A stretch of 64,000 nucleotides of DNA, from positions 1,798,001 to 1,862,000 of the forward strand of contig OX595998.1 in NCBI GenBank assembly GCA_951394045.1, given 5' to 3'. This stretch comes from Nitzschia sp. DOCU1. Lineage: Eukaryota > Bacillariophyta > Bacillariophyceae > Bacillariales > Bacillariaceae. A model generated the notes under the pieces. That model made no database searches and was not told the DNA's origin. It worked only from the letters and a program-made list of their open reading frames with translations. Made by a program: the position numbers and the translations under genes. Shown here one piece after another: positions 11,024-21,416 of the stretch (its first letter is position 1; every line of letters starts with the position of its first letter).

Positions 11024-12880
11024 TCAGCGTCCGCGGCGAGACATGCTGCGAGTGACACGTCCTGATGGAGTCTGAACGACTGAATGTTTCGGTACCGATA
11101 TTCCAGCAGGTGCAAGAGCTCCAAGTGGCGAAGCAGTGTTCGGTTGTGGGGATGAAGCTCCAAGTGGCGAAGCAGTGTTCGGTTGTGGGGATGAAAGTGC
11201 CGAGTATGTGTGGATGTCTTCGTCGTCCCTATACTGAGCCATCCCATCAGGTCCCTCTCGAAGAGGTTTCATGAATTTGGAATTCATGACATCGAGCGGC
11301 GTAGATCGATTATCCGGATCGAAGGAAACGAGGGACAGAAGCAACTCCATCCCGCCATCCAGTGATTCAAGGGCTTTACGAGCCCTTTTAATATGCTCAT
11401 TGTTACCGGCTTTGAGCGAGTACTCCTTACAATGGCGCGTGTAGCAAACGACATCATTCGGCTTCGTCTTGATGACCCTGCCAGACCCATCTTTTGAACC
11501 TTCTAGGCATTCTTTGACTGCTAGCCAAACCTTGGAATTGCACAACGCGGTGGGAAGATCATCTGGCAGGCCGAAAAGCACCAGATACCAATAAAATGTA
11601 TGATATAGCTTCACCTTTGGCTTGCCCTTAAGGATGTTGCCTTTTTCATCCATGACGACTCCTGAAAGAATCATACTGCGAATGACTGAGAACTCCTCGT
11701 CCTCGTCTTCCCAAATGTTTTGCAGTCGAGTCTTCAAGTTGGCGGGGCACTTGACGTTTTCCATAATCTCAAAGTGCACTTGACCAGCGTAGAAGTGAAG
11801 CATGGTAAGCCCTAGCCCAAAGTTGTCATGCCCATGCCCCTGGGTTGCCTTGTCTCCCAGGATCATAAAATCAGCCGGCGTAATCGAGCATGTCGTGAAT
11901 TGGTCTCTCGTAACGGGCTGGCCGTTGGTTGCAGGGTCAATGTTTCAGAAACCAAAGTCCGCTAGCTTGACCATAAAAGCTGTTCCGGGAGGTGAACGCA
12001 ACGCAAAGACGCGATCGCCTAGATCGTACCTCAAGACAATGTCCCCACCCGTCTTGGATGGGATTGACTGAATCAACCAGTTTTCAGCCTTAATATCATA
12101 ATGTTTCAAGCCGACTTGTTCCTTCGCAATTTGGAGGCCTGCAGCCATTTGCAACAGCACTTGTTGCCCCTGTTCAAACGAAAATCGACCGCCACGCAGT
12201 TTGTTCATGTAATTACGAACATCACCGCCATCACAAAACTCCATCCGAATATATTGATAGCGACCCGTGTTCGTCGTGGGTTCATTGACACTCGTCGTAC
12301 GATTGGTTGGTTGGTACACCTTGCCCCGGGGACGAGGGTTGCTTTCAGAGCCCCAGAGTCGTGCGGGTGCCTCGTACGTGCACGAAAACGATCCACGGAT
12401 TACCACAAAATTTGGGCAGATCGCGTCACGCACAAGATCAGACAGCTTCATTGCCACCGCCAATTCGGCACCCGCCATCCTTTCACGCGTCTTTTGAGGA
12501 TCTTTCAGCCATTGGAGATCCCTGTAAAAGGCATTTGCAATGTCAGGAGTCCAGACGAATCGAATCCGCGGACACAAGATCTGAGGTGAAACTTACATTA
12601 CCGACACAGCCTCGTAATCTTCATCTGGGCGATTGTACACTTTGAAGACTTTCTTGAAGCCTCCTTCCGCAAGAAATACGCCCCACGGATAAGTTTCAAT
12701 GAGGTCGCCCCAGGATACTGAGGCATCATCAACACCAAGGGTGCTCGTCTGGAACGAGTGGTGAGAAGCACTCGTCGACTTGCCGACGAAAAATGATCCC
12801 CCCTGCTGGCGAGCAGGTTGTTTGTGATTCACCCGGCGAGAGGGAGGTACATTCTCCTTTCTCGATTGCGCAGAAAGCAT
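11024..12880 (-). CDS. Atypical protein kinase-like gene with one intron and an in-frame TGA
   Basis: Proposed exons are 12597-12880 and 11024-12521. The 75-nt intron at 12522-12596 has a GTAAGT donor and a TTTTACAG acceptor and rejoins AVSVM to DLQWLKD in frame. The whole would be 593 codons. Kinase features: a glycine-loop-like LAEGGFKKVFKVY; EAVSVMD at the beta-3 position, with Ser93 where Lys is usual; LKHYDIKAENWL with the catalytic Asp at 237; DFG at 283-285; and HDNFGLGLTMLH as the helix F Asp block. Codon 287 (11945-11947) is TGA, two codons after DFG, yet the same frame continues for 306 codons with clear family sequence. Either the gene is a recent pseudogene or the stop is read through. 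The N-terminus has a KEN sequence (SRKENVPPS). The C-terminus has a 13-aa tandem repeat and a basic RVTRSMSRRGR tail. Confidence 0.65.
11119..11196 (-). repeat. 39-bp tandem duplication in the kinase-like gene
   Basis: Two adjacent, essentially identical 39-bp copies (11119-11157 and 11158-11196) duplicate 13 residues, SSPQPNTASPLGA, near the C-terminus without breaking the frame. The near-identity points to a recent event. Confidence 0.9.
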
Positions 12881-13463
12881 TTTGAGAGACCGATAAAGAT
12901 CCCGAATAAAGGAATGTAATGAAGAGAGTTTCCGTTGTCGTCGACAAAGTTGGTGATACCGCAGCGAACAAATTTGTGAGCAAAGCCATCAAAAAACAAA
13001 AAAGGAAAGCGTCGAACGCGAGCCTGCCAGGCACACCAGCGACGTGTGCGACTCCGTCAACTGGCAAAGCAGGTGCAGGACAGACGACTTTTAGGTCATT
13101 TGAGTCGACCAAATGAGCGGAAGAAGAAGAGGGAATCTTTTCTTCCGTGCATGACTGAGAAGCAGGCGAAGAAATAAAATGAGGACGCTCTCGCTATCCC
13201 ATAGCCACCCTTTGACGTAGAGATTCCCTCTCTACTACCGGAAGTCTCAGTGAAGACTCGTGGTGCTACGGTAGCCCCACGTATTTCGTTCCCAACCCAT
13301 GACCTTAACAAAAGTAAAATACTACTATCTTCAGCTACTACTAGTTATGAATGTTAGTACTAGCCCCCAAGAGATTGAAAGTAGAAGGGAAACTTCAAGA
13401 ACTAAGTTAGAGCTTGCGAATAACACAAGAGAAAGGCCTTGCCTCGGAAATAGTATTAGAGCC
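12881..13463. other. Spacer between two minus-strand kinase-like genes
   Basis: It holds the upstream region of the first kinase-like gene and the 3' region of the second. A short Lys-rich open frame (12919-13116, plus strand, 65 aa) lacks support. A CTACTACTAGT cluster lies near 13336-13346. Confidence 0.4.
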
Positions 13464-15229
13464 CTACAAACCCACCAGACTAGGACGTCGATAGTGGTCT
13501 AGGGGACGGGGCAATGTCGTCGCCTCCCAGTTGTGCTCAGGCGCGAGGTAGCTACTTGAGCTTGTCGCCACTGTGAGCGATGACCAGGCAGATTTCAAAT
13601 CGAATAGTAGCGATTCCTCAGTAGACTTGAGTGCCATGGGTGTGGAAGTCGGTTCAGAGTCGGCGTCTGAAGCAGAGTTTGATCGAATTCGCTCCCACAG
13701 GCGTTGCACCAAACTTATTCGGCGTCTTGTCGACTTCGGAGATGTCTTGTACGGTGAGCCTTCTCTTGGAGCATCGTCTGCGGCGAAACGGCCGCCAAGC
13801 GGCTGAGTCAGCCAAGGATGGGTCAAGGCTTCCCTTACGGTCATGCGGACTTGTGGGTCCGGATGTAATAGCGTAGAAATGAATTGTTTGGCTCCTCGGG
13901 AGACTTCGTGCCATTCTTCGCCTTCAAACTTGTACTTGCCTGAAGCAATCTTCTCCTTGAGGGCTCGTCTAGAAACGTCTTCAAATGGCAGGTGGCCACA
14001 AAAGAGTTGATAGAGAATAACGCCGACACTCCACATGTCAGCCGCCAATCCAAACTCTTGGTTAGGTCCAATCAACTCAGGGGCGGCGTACTGCAGGCTG
14101 CCATATCGGGGGCAGCTACTAGAAGTACCTCCACTACCGACGCTGCTCACGTCATTGTCATGAATCGTAGTGGCCTTGCCAACATTTCCCAACGAGTTGG
14201 CAATCGCTGTAAAGTTGGTATGCCGAAGATCCCAAGCACATCCAAAGTCACAGAGGACGACATCGCTCAGATTGGGTTCCAACAGGATGTTGTCAGGGGC
14301 CAAGTTCAAGTGCGCCACAGACAGTCGATGCAATTCAGCTAGCCCCAATAGTAACGAGTGGGCAATAGCTTGAATGTGATCCTCGGGCAAGTGGTGTTTG
14401 GATTGTCGAAACGCAGCTAGATTGCCACCCTCAACAAAGTCCATGACCAGATAATACTGATGCTCATCCTCCGAAATCTGCACTAGCCGAGGCAATCGGC
14501 TACTTTGGTACGTTTGGAGCGAAGTCAGTATACCTATCTCTCTCAGGACAGACTCCGTATCCGCTTTGCACGTGAGTCTTCTCTTGTCGATCATCTTGAC
14601 ACAATGTCGAGTTCCTTGTTCTCGATGAACACATTCCCATACGGTAGAAATGTTGCATCGGTAAACCTGAGGGCAGAATATAGTATTAAAAAAAGAACAT
14701 GGAAATATGAGAAACCTCGAACTTACAACACATTCAGAGCCCCCCACGAGTAGTTCCACGACTTAAAACGTACCTGACGTGTCAGCACAAAGATATCATC
14801 GAAGGCAATCGCATCTTTTCGATCTCCATCGTCCTCCGTGTTTTCAGCAGAAGACGCTGTCGGTGTTGTTGACTTCATCGTTGAACAGCTTTCCACCTTG
14901 TCAGGTGCTGAACTGGAACGCTTGTGATTAACAGCTGCGTTTCGGACCATCGAGGGCGTAAAGAGAAACAAGGAGTGACCCCGAAAGTGGCCCTTCTTTC
15001 TTCTCCCAGGGTTGGAGGGACAAGCTGGTTCCGTCGGTAGGGGGCGGGCGTTAATGTTGGGAAGTGCCAAATCTTCCAGAGAAAATGCTCCCATCATGCC
15101 ACCACAACAAATCCCTGTTCCGTATTCTGCGTCCGTCAAATCTTGGACCACTGGATAAAGAAGGTCGGGTGACGGAGCAGCAGGAACAGCCGAAGATGAT
15201 GAGGTTGTTGGGTTTAATATTCTGGACAT
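13464..15229 (-). CDS. CAMK-like kinase fold protein, probable pseudokinase
   Basis: Two exons, 14774-15229 and 13464-14666, joined across a 107-nt intron (donor CAG/GTACGT, acceptor CCTCAG), give 552 aa. The N-terminal ~140 residues are Ser/Pro-rich. The kinase-like domain spans about 143-450. The beta-3 Lys is present (HCVKMID, Lys176) and DFG is present (CDFGCAWD, Asp292). APE is present (YAAPEL), and so is the helix F block (AADMWSVGVILY). The domain ends with the CAMK-type LTHPWLTQPLGG. However, the catalytic loop is HLNLAPDN, so the HRD Asp is Asn273 and the loop Lys is Ala. The segment where the glycine loop should be (QVYRCNISTV) has no Gly. The protein probably lacks normal phosphotransfer and may act as a scaffold or regulator. 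Another GTAAGT lies inside the intron and might allow alternative splicing. Confidence 0.8.
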
Positions 15230-15725
15230 GGTGCCTTCTGTTATGAGTGTGAAGATATGATGCCAAGTTTATGAGCGAAGGAAAGTTTATTTTGGAAACT
15301 GGGTTACGAGTTGATGAAGGATTCGTTGTCACGATGTCTGGGATGAAAAGTGATGGAGTCCACGATTGTCGTTTGAAAAAAGGATGTTGGAGTCTCGTCA
15401 GAAAATTAATGGTTCAACGTGGAGTAATCGAAGAATGAAACTTCTCCGTATCGGGGAACGTTTCCGAGTACCGAAAGAACGGTCCGGGAATCTCTGGGCC
15501 TCCATTTTGGGTGTTGAGAATGAGACGTCTGACACAGACAGGAATTCGGCGAAAGTGCAGGCGTGGAAAAAGCTGGTGGGCAATAGCATTCTGTCGGAAG
15601 GCGAAGCGATTTGAACCAATGGCGGCTTTTGCACCTACCGGACACCAGAACTTTCTTCTCTACGGTAGATGATTGCTAGAACGACATTTTGGTAAAATTA
15701 TAACGCCTTCTCTTCTTCAGCACAC
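15230..15725. other. Promoter side of the pseudokinase and left flank of the retrotransposon pair
   Basis: About 500 bp of host DNA with no supported gene. It contains the upstream region of the minus-strand gene starting at 15229. The bases 15724-15728 read ACTGC, repeated at 26018-26022 on the far side of the retrotransposon pair. Confidence 0.5.
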
Positions 15726-15969
15726 TGCGGTGGATGCCTCTATACGTGGCATTCCCCCACGAATCGATTGGGTCGACGAAATGAAGAAGACGCGTCGACA
15801 CAGAAAGCGCACGTTCGCTCTTCGGGTATCCCCGATGACGCAGCGGGGCGAAGCGAAGCGAAGCGAACGAAGGGTATCGTGCCTTGGGCCTGTTGATCGT
15901 AGATCGATTGAAACACCGTGATAAAATAGCACACAAAATTATCGACCTTTATTCTGCTTTTAGTGGGAT
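15726..15969 (+). repeat. 5' LTR of element 1 (244 bp)
   Basis: Matches 20837-21080 at 243 of 244 positions by eye. It contains the GAAGC pentamer repeats near 15847-15868 with a CAGCGGGGC variant upstream of them, which distinguishes this LTR pair from the 240-bp LTRs of element 2. Confidence 0.93.
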
Positions 15970-16066
15970 AACGCATTCTGATCAGAGCTTACACGCTCAC
16001 TACTCGCAGAAACACCTGCTAAGTAAAATACGAAACCCCGTCTTGTTTAAGATAAGTATCGATACG

Positions 16067-19000
16067 ATGAACGACGATATTGTGATTTTCCCCCTCATCC
16101 CGACAGAAGTTCCGACTGAGGTGCTATTGAAATGGAAGGTCAACGCCCACGCCTACGAGGCCCATCTGGGTCGTCTTGAGAGTATTGACACGGCTACTGT
16201 CATCCAGCACGTCCACAAAGTCATCTCTAACGTGGAGAAAGCCGTCACGACCGTGGCTCACGTGGGACCGTCCCTGTTCAAGCTTTTCCCGCGCACTTTA
16301 AGCATTCCTTTGACCTCCGTGTGGGACCAAGTGCTGAACGATGATATTCATGTCGGCGTCCCTCACAACACCGCAGAAAACTTCAAAGTCTTCGCCAAGG
16401 ACTTCATTGCAGCCCATACTGCCGTGGAAGACCGCTACGAGGCCGTCCAGCAGCTTCGTGCTTACAAGAAGCCTCACCACATGTTGGTGCAGGCATTCTA
16501 CTATCGCCTACGCGAGATCAACGGCTACATCGACTGGATGCCTGGACAAGAGGCGCCGCTTGATCAAAGGCAGCTTTTGCAAGCCTTGCACGATGGAATG
16601 CCCATCGCCTGGAAGAGCCGCTTTGCGGATGCGGGAAATTCCGCCTCGGCCACCCCGTTGGCTAAGATGCTTCACTATTTCCGTCAGCAGGAAACTCGGG
16701 CCGCCTTCAAGGCGCATGAAAATAGCGCGAAACAGCGTCGTTTTGCAAGCAAAACCAAGCCCAAACGTGAGCATAAGGTTGACACGAACAACCGTCGAAA
16801 TGGACAGCGCAAGCGTGGTCATTCCAGCGACGGTTCAACCAAGAAACCTTCTACTAGGATTGGGGACGATGCAGCTTGCCCAGTCCACCCGGATTCCGGA
16901 CACAAGTGGGGCGATTGCTATGCCAATGCCTTCAACAAAAACAAAAACAACAGGAAAACGGTCTCTTTCAAAAAGAGCAACAAGAGCGACTCCAAGCCGC
17001 CAGCCAACAAGGCAGAATCCTTTGTGGTCAATCCAGTTTGCGATGAGTCGATGCGCACGGTCAAATTTAACGTTCCTAGCGAGAACGAGGACCACGAGTC
17101 CGTCATGTCCGTCGACTCGGTGCTTAACATGCACCCCGAACTTGAATGTAAGTCCTACGCGACGCCGACGTCCTACGTCGTTGATATCTTGCCATCTGTC
17201 TCTCACGCAATTGATCTCTTCAATCCCTTGGATGTAGAAGAAACCGGCGCGTCGTTCAGCGACGATGTCGAAATATATATTGCTGAGATGAATAAAACTT
17301 ACCTCGAAGGAGGCAGTTTAGACAGCATGGTAGATTCAACAGAAAATAGTCCATTAACGAATATCACTACTAGCTTACGTCCTACTTCATTAGCCTTAGT
17401 ATCTAGCATCCAAGGATGTGCCGCTCGAACGCCTCTTAAGGTTCTTTTCGACATCGGCAGTGAGGTGACATTGTTGTCACACAAAGCGTTGCCGCCCGGC
17501 TGCACGCCGACGCGTACCGACGCGCTCCCCCTGCGCGGTATTGGCGTCAGTGAGAGCAAACTGAAAGTACGTCTTGAAAAAATCCGTTTTCCCGAATTCT
17601 CGCCGACGCAGTGCGTCGACAAACCAATTAGCGCGCATGTCGTGCCCGACTTAGGACCGTACGACCTACTTCTCGGAACCGATGTACTTATACCTCTTGG
17701 TATCGACGCCCTTTGCTCGACAAAAACAATCGCCTGGCTCGGCACTGTCGTGCCCTGGAAGCCAAAAGATCACTTTGACCGTGATATAGAAAATAAGGAA
17801 ACTACGGCACCTTGCTTTTACATAGACACTCCTTATTCCGCACATCACGAGGCTATCGCCGACGTATTCGCGGTAAGTCGTCCATGCGATGACATTAAGC
17901 AATCCAAATACGAGATTGCAGCGCCAGACGATGTTGCCAAGCAACAGCTACATTTGACAACGTCTCAGCGAGACGACCTCACTAAGATACTTAGTAAATA
18001 TGAAGCTCTCTTCAATGGCACCCTCGTCAACACAGGACGCTTGCCAACCTTTCGCAAGAAAGTCTCTCTAGAATTACTACCTGATAGTAAGCCTTTCCAC
18101 AGTCGACCATATCCGGTCCCCGAACGTAATAAAGCAGTTTTCAAAGACGAACTCGACCGCCTGGTTGAGATTGGTGTGTTATCACGCTGCGGCCCGTCTG
18201 AATGGCTCGCGCCTACTTTCATCATCCCGAAAAAGGATGGACGAGTCCGCTGGGTTAGCGACTTTCGCGCCCTAAATAAGTGCATTAAGCGCAAAGTCTA
18301 TACGATCCCCAAAATACACGATATTTTGAAGAAGCGCTCGGGCTATGAGTATTTTACTAAGCTCGACATTTCCATGCAATTCTACACGTTCGAACTTGAC
18401 GATAAAGGCAAGGAGTTGTGCACGATATGCACTCCTTTCGGTAACTACCGATATAATCGACTCCCCATGGGCGTCAAACAATCTCCAGATATTGCTCAAG
18501 AAGCAATGGAAGACCTCCTTCGTGAAATTGAGGACGCCGAAGTTTACATCGACGATGTTGGCATCTTCTCGAATTCTTGGGATGATCATCTGAACACGCT
18601 CGATAGAGTACTTACCATTCTCCAACGCGAGAATTTTACTATCAATCCCCTTAAGTGCGAATGGGGCGTGAAAGAGACTGACTGGCTGGGCTATTGGCTC
18701 ACTCCCACGGGTCTCAGACCCTGGAAGAAAAAGATCGACGCGATCTTAAATATAAGCCGCCCAACGACTGTCTCAGAACTACGGTCTTTCATTGGCGCGG
18801 TCACGTTCTATCGCGACATGTTCCCACGCCGATCGCACATATTAGCGCCACTTACGGCTCAGGTCGGAAAACGCAAACTCGTTTGGACTGCGGATTGTCA
18901 GAAGGCTTTTGACCAAGCCAAAGCAATGCTAGCTAAGGACGTTTTCGTCCACTACCCCGACCATAATAAATCTTTTCATGTATATTGCGATGCGAGCGAC

Positions 19001-20695
19001 CGCCAGCTTGGCGCCGCAATCTTTCAAGACGGTAAGCCCGTCGCGTATTACTCACGCAAATTAAACCCTGCTCAGCGCAACTACACTGTTGGCGAGAAGG
19101 AGATCCTCTCGATTGTCGAGACTCTTAAGGAGTATCGCTCCATGCTATTGGGTTGCAAAGAACTACACGTTTATACCGACCATAAAAACTTAACCTTTAA
19201 TAAATTAACGACGCAACGCGTCATGAGATGGCGCATGTTCTTAGAAGACTTTGCTCCAATCTTTCATTATATTAAGGGCGACGAGAATACCCTCGCCGAT
19301 GCCCTTTCACGGCTGCCAATCACTGAAAGGCAGAGTACGGGATTTAAAAACCCTATCGACCAATATCGGTCGGATATCGTTCATGACAGCGTGAAAGCAA
19401 TAGACGCTGCCGAATTGACGTCGTCGCGAGACATGCTCTCGAAACATTCATTTTATTCCATGGCCATCGACGATCCAGATCTCTGCGATTGCTTCGTCCA
19501 CCTTCCTGCCCAGACAGGACACAATTTCGTACTCGGTTACGATACTATAGTTGAGGCCCAGGAGCGGGACGCCGTTCTACAAGCCGCAGCAGCAAATGAT
19601 CCACAGCGATACGAACGAAAATTGTTGGCGCCTGACACAAATGTGTGGTGCTATACTTCATCGCCAGGCAAGCCCTGGAAAATCTATCTACCTCTTGAAT
19701 TGTTAGAGGACGGTATCCATTGGTACCATTATGCGTTAAGTCACATTGGCGGCTCCCGCCTCTACGACACAATGTCTATGCATTTTTACAATCCTAGATT
19801 AAAGGCACGCATTGAGGAACTAGTCCAACGATGCGACACATGCCAACGCATGAAATTAGTCGGCCGCGGACATGGCCACCTTGCTCCCAAGGAAGCTCCT
19901 CTATTACCATGGCGAGAGGTCGCAGTCGATCTCATCGGTCCATGGGAAATAGAGGTCGGAAACCACCTCGTTTCATTTTCAGCATTGACAATAATCGATC
20001 TTGTGACCAATTTGACGGAAATTGTGAGGATCGAAAATAAGAGCGCGGCTCATATCGCGCAGCTCTTTGAGCAGACCTGGCTCGCGCGCTATCCTATGCC
20101 CCAGACCATCATTTATGATCAGGGCCGTGAATTCACGGGATATCATTTCCAACAAATGTGCGCGCGCAATCATATCGAAAAGCATCCGATATCACGGAAG
20201 AATCCGCAAGCCAATGCTGTGTGCGAACGCATGCACCAAACAATAGGCAATTCGTTGCGCACGTTACGCACCTTAAATCCACCCGCTGGAGTAATAACCG
20301 CAGCGCAAATGGTTGACGCCGCGATCGCCGAAGCAATGTTTGCTCATCGAGCATCCTATAGCGAGACACTAGGATCCACGCCTGGTGCAATAGCTTTCGG
20401 CAGAGACATGATTCTCAACATTCCTGTCATTGCAGATCTTATCTCAATACGACAAAAGCGACAGCAGCTAATAGACGATCGATTGATCCGGGCCAATCGA
20501 CAACGCTTTGCCTACGACTATGCCGTTGGTGACCAAGTGCTAAAGTTAGTCTATAAGCCTAACAAGATGCAGCCACGAGCTGAGGGCCCGTATCCTATTA
20601 CTCAGGTGCACACGAATGGCACCGTCACTATACGCCTATCACCCGTAGTGATCGAGCGCATCAATATTCGCCGTATCAAACCATATCGGCAATAG
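16067..20695 (+). CDS. Gag-Pol polyprotein of Ty3/gypsy element 1
   Basis: A single frame of 1,542 aa from the ATG at 16067; the open frame extends upstream into the LTR without an ATG. Order: Gag; a zinc-knuckle-like C-x2-H-x4-H-x4-C (CPVHPDSGHKWGDC, near 271); aspartic protease LFDIGSEVTLLS with Asp462; reverse transcriptase with LDISMQFYTF and the YIDD box (Tyr827-Asp830); RNase H with CDASDRQLGA (Asp975), YTDHKNL and ADALSRLP; integrase with an HHCC zinc finger (near 1217-1260) and the catalytic triad Asp1288, Asp1351, Glu1387, giving the classical D-D-35-E spacing; and a GPY/F motif (AEGPYPITQVH) at the end. There is no chromodomain. Gag and Pol are fused without a frameshift. The protease active site reads D-I-G, where D-T/S-G is the rule, so proteolysis may be weakened. 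All other catalytic residues are in place. Confidence 0.95.
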   Translation: MNDDIVIFPLIPTEVPTEVLLKWKVNAHAYEAHLGRLESIDTATVIQHVHKVISNVEKAVTTVAHVGPSLFKLFPRTLSIPLTSVWDQVLNDDIHVGVPHNTAENFKVFAKDFIAAHTAVEDRYEAVQQLRAYKKPHHMLVQAFYYRLREINGYIDWMPGQEAPLDQRQLLQALHDGMPIAWKSRFADAGNSASATPLAKMLHYFRQQETRAAFKAHENSAKQRRFASKTKPKREHKVDTNNRRNGQRKRGHSSDGSTKKPSTRIGDDAACPVHPDSGHKWGDCYANAFNKNKNNRKTVSFKKSNKSDSKPPANKAESFVVNPVCDESMRTVKFNVPSENEDHESVMSVDSVLNMHPELECKSYATPTSYVVDILPSVSHAIDLFNPLDVEETGASFSDDVEIYIAEMNKTYLEGGSLDSMVDSTENSPLTNITTSLRPTSLALVSSIQGCAARTPLKVLFDIGSEVTLLSHKALPPGCTPTRTDALPLRGIGVSESKLKVRLEKIRFPEFSPTQCVDKPISAHVVPDLGPYDLLLGTDVLIPLGIDALCSTKTIAWLGTVVPWKPKDHFDRDIENKETTAPCFYIDTPYSAHHEAIADVFAVSRPCDDIKQSKYEIAAPDDVAKQQLHLTTSQRDDLTKILSKYEALFNGTLVNTGRLPTFRKKVSLELLPDSKPFHSRPYPVPERNKAVFKDELDRLVEIGVLSRCGPSEWLAPTFIIPKKDGRVRWVSDFRALNKCIKRKVYTIPKIHDILKKRSGYEYFTKLDISMQFYTFELDDKGKELCTICTPFGNYRYNRLPMGVKQSPDIAQEAMEDLLREIEDAEVYIDDVGIFSNSWDDHLNTLDRVLTILQRENFTINPLKCEWGVKETDWLGYWLTPTGLRPWKKKIDAILNISRPTTVSELRSFIGAVTFYRDMFPRRSHILAPLTAQVGKRKLVWTADCQKAFDQAKAMLAKDVFVHYPDHNKSFHVYCDASDRQLGAAIFQDGKPVAYYSRKLNPAQRNYTVGEKEILSIVETLKEYRSMLLGCKELHVYTDHKNLTFNKLTTQRVMRWRMFLEDFAPIFHYIKGDENTLADALSRLPITERQSTGFKNPIDQYRSDIVHDSVKAIDAAELTSSRDMLSKHSFYSMAIDDPDLCDCFVHLPAQTGHNFVLGYDTIVEAQERDAVLQAAAANDPQRYERKLLAPDTNVWCYTSSPGKPWKIYLPLELLEDGIHWYHYALSHIGGSRLYDTMSMHFYNPRLKARIEELVQRCDTCQRMKLVGRGHGHLAPKEAPLLPWREVAVDLIGPWEIEVGNHLVSFSALTIIDLVTNLTEIVRIENKSAAHIAQLFEQTWLARYPMPQTIIYDQGREFTGYHFQQMCARNHIEKHPISRKNPQANAVCERMHQTIGNSLRTLRTLNPPAGVITAAQMVDAAIAEAMFAHRASYSETLGSTPGAIAFGRDMILNIPVIADLISIRQKRQQLIDDRLIRANRQRFAYDYAVGDQVLKLVYKPNKMQPRAEGPYPITQVHTNGTVTIRLSPVVIERINIRRIKPYRQ

Positions 20696-20836
20696 AGGGT
20701 TTTTTCACTCATGCAAGTTTTCCCTCACCCCCATATCATAAGCCTTACGATTGTCATTATGTAAGGCTCCGCACCAAAATCGGATATCGCCTATTTTCGA
20801 TATCACGGGTGTTCGGTCACCCTTGGAAAGGCAGGA

Positions 20837-21080
20837 TGCGGTGGATGCCTCTATACGTGGCATTCCCCCACTAATCGATTGGGTCGACGAAATGAAGAAG
20901 ACGCGTCGACACAGAAAGCGCACGTTCGCTCTTCGGGTATCCCCGATGACGCAGCGGGGCGAAGCGAAGCGAAGCGAACGAAGGGTATCGTGCCTTGGGC
21001 CTGTTGATCGTAGATCGATTGAAACACCGTGATAAAATAGCACACAAAATTATCGACCTTTATTCTGCTTTTAGTGGGAT
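20837..21080 (+). repeat. 3' LTR of element 1 (244 bp)
   Basis: Follows the polypurine tract at 20825-20836. It ends GTGGGAT at 21080, where the next base starts the 5' LTR of element 2, with no host sequence between them. Confidence 0.93.
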
Positions 21081-21320
21081 TGCGGTGGATGCCTCTATAC
21101 GTGGCATTCCCCCACGAATCGATTGGGTCGACGAAATGAAGAAGACGCGTCGACACAGAAAGCGCACGTTCGCTCTTCGGGTATCCCCGATGACGAAGCG
21201 AAGCGAAGCGAAGCGAACGAAGGGTATCGTGCCTTGGGCCTGTTGATCGTAGATCGATTGAAACACCGTGATAAAATAGCACACAAAATTATCAACCTCT
21301 TATTCTGCTTTTAGTGGGAT
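21081..21320 (+). repeat. 5' LTR of element 2 (240 bp)
   Basis: Identical by eye to 25778-26017. It differs from the element 1 LTRs by a longer clean GAAGC array in place of CAGCGGGGC and by ATCAACCTCTTATT in place of ATCGACCTTTATT. Confidence 0.93.
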
Positions 21321-21416
21321 ACCGCATTCTGATCAGAGCTAAAACGCTCACTACTCGCAGAAACAACTGCTAAGTAAATTCGCGAAATTACGTCCAAAAT
21401 AGGATAAGTATCAACG

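Larger units (their letters stand above)
15726..21080 (+). mobile_element. Ty3/gypsy LTR retrotransposon, autonomous copy (element 1)
   Basis: A 5,355-bp element: 244-bp LTR (15726-15969), leader, a single Gag-Pol frame (16067-20695), ~140 bp of 3' non-coding sequence, a polypurine tract GGAAAGGCAGGA (20825-20836), and a 3' LTR (20837-21080). The two LTRs differ at one position that I could see (C-A-C-G versus C-A-C-T-A near the start), so insertion is recent. The domain order protease, reverse transcriptase, RNase H, integrase defines the Ty3/gypsy (Metaviridae) type. LTR ends are TGCGG...GGGAT rather than TG...CA. A pentamer array of GAAGC marks the middle of the LTR. A tRNA primer site could not be identified. 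The 3' LTR abuts element 2 directly. Confidence 0.93.

Noticed and set aside
11945..11947. TGA after DFG as a selenocysteine codon
   Set aside because: No SECIS-like structure could be recognised downstream, and kinases have no known need for selenocysteine at this place. A plain nonsense change or sequencing error is simpler.
12578..12596. A 16- or 21-nt intron in the first kinase-like gene
   Set aside because: Too short for normal splicing. A 75-nt intron with a strong GTAAGT donor and TTTTACAG acceptor removes the stop and gives a better join (AVSVM-DLQW).
12919..13116. 65-aa Lys-rich open frame between the two kinase-like genes
   Set aside because: Only 39 bp from a divergent start codon, with no domain and low complexity; no support as a gene.
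15970..15995. tRNA-like sequence GGATAACGCATTCTGATCAGA after the 5' LTR as a primer-binding site
   Set aside because: It resembles the sense of a tRNA-Arg D-arm and anticodon stem rather than the complement of a tRNA 3' end, so it cannot be called a primer site by rule. The likeness may be chance.
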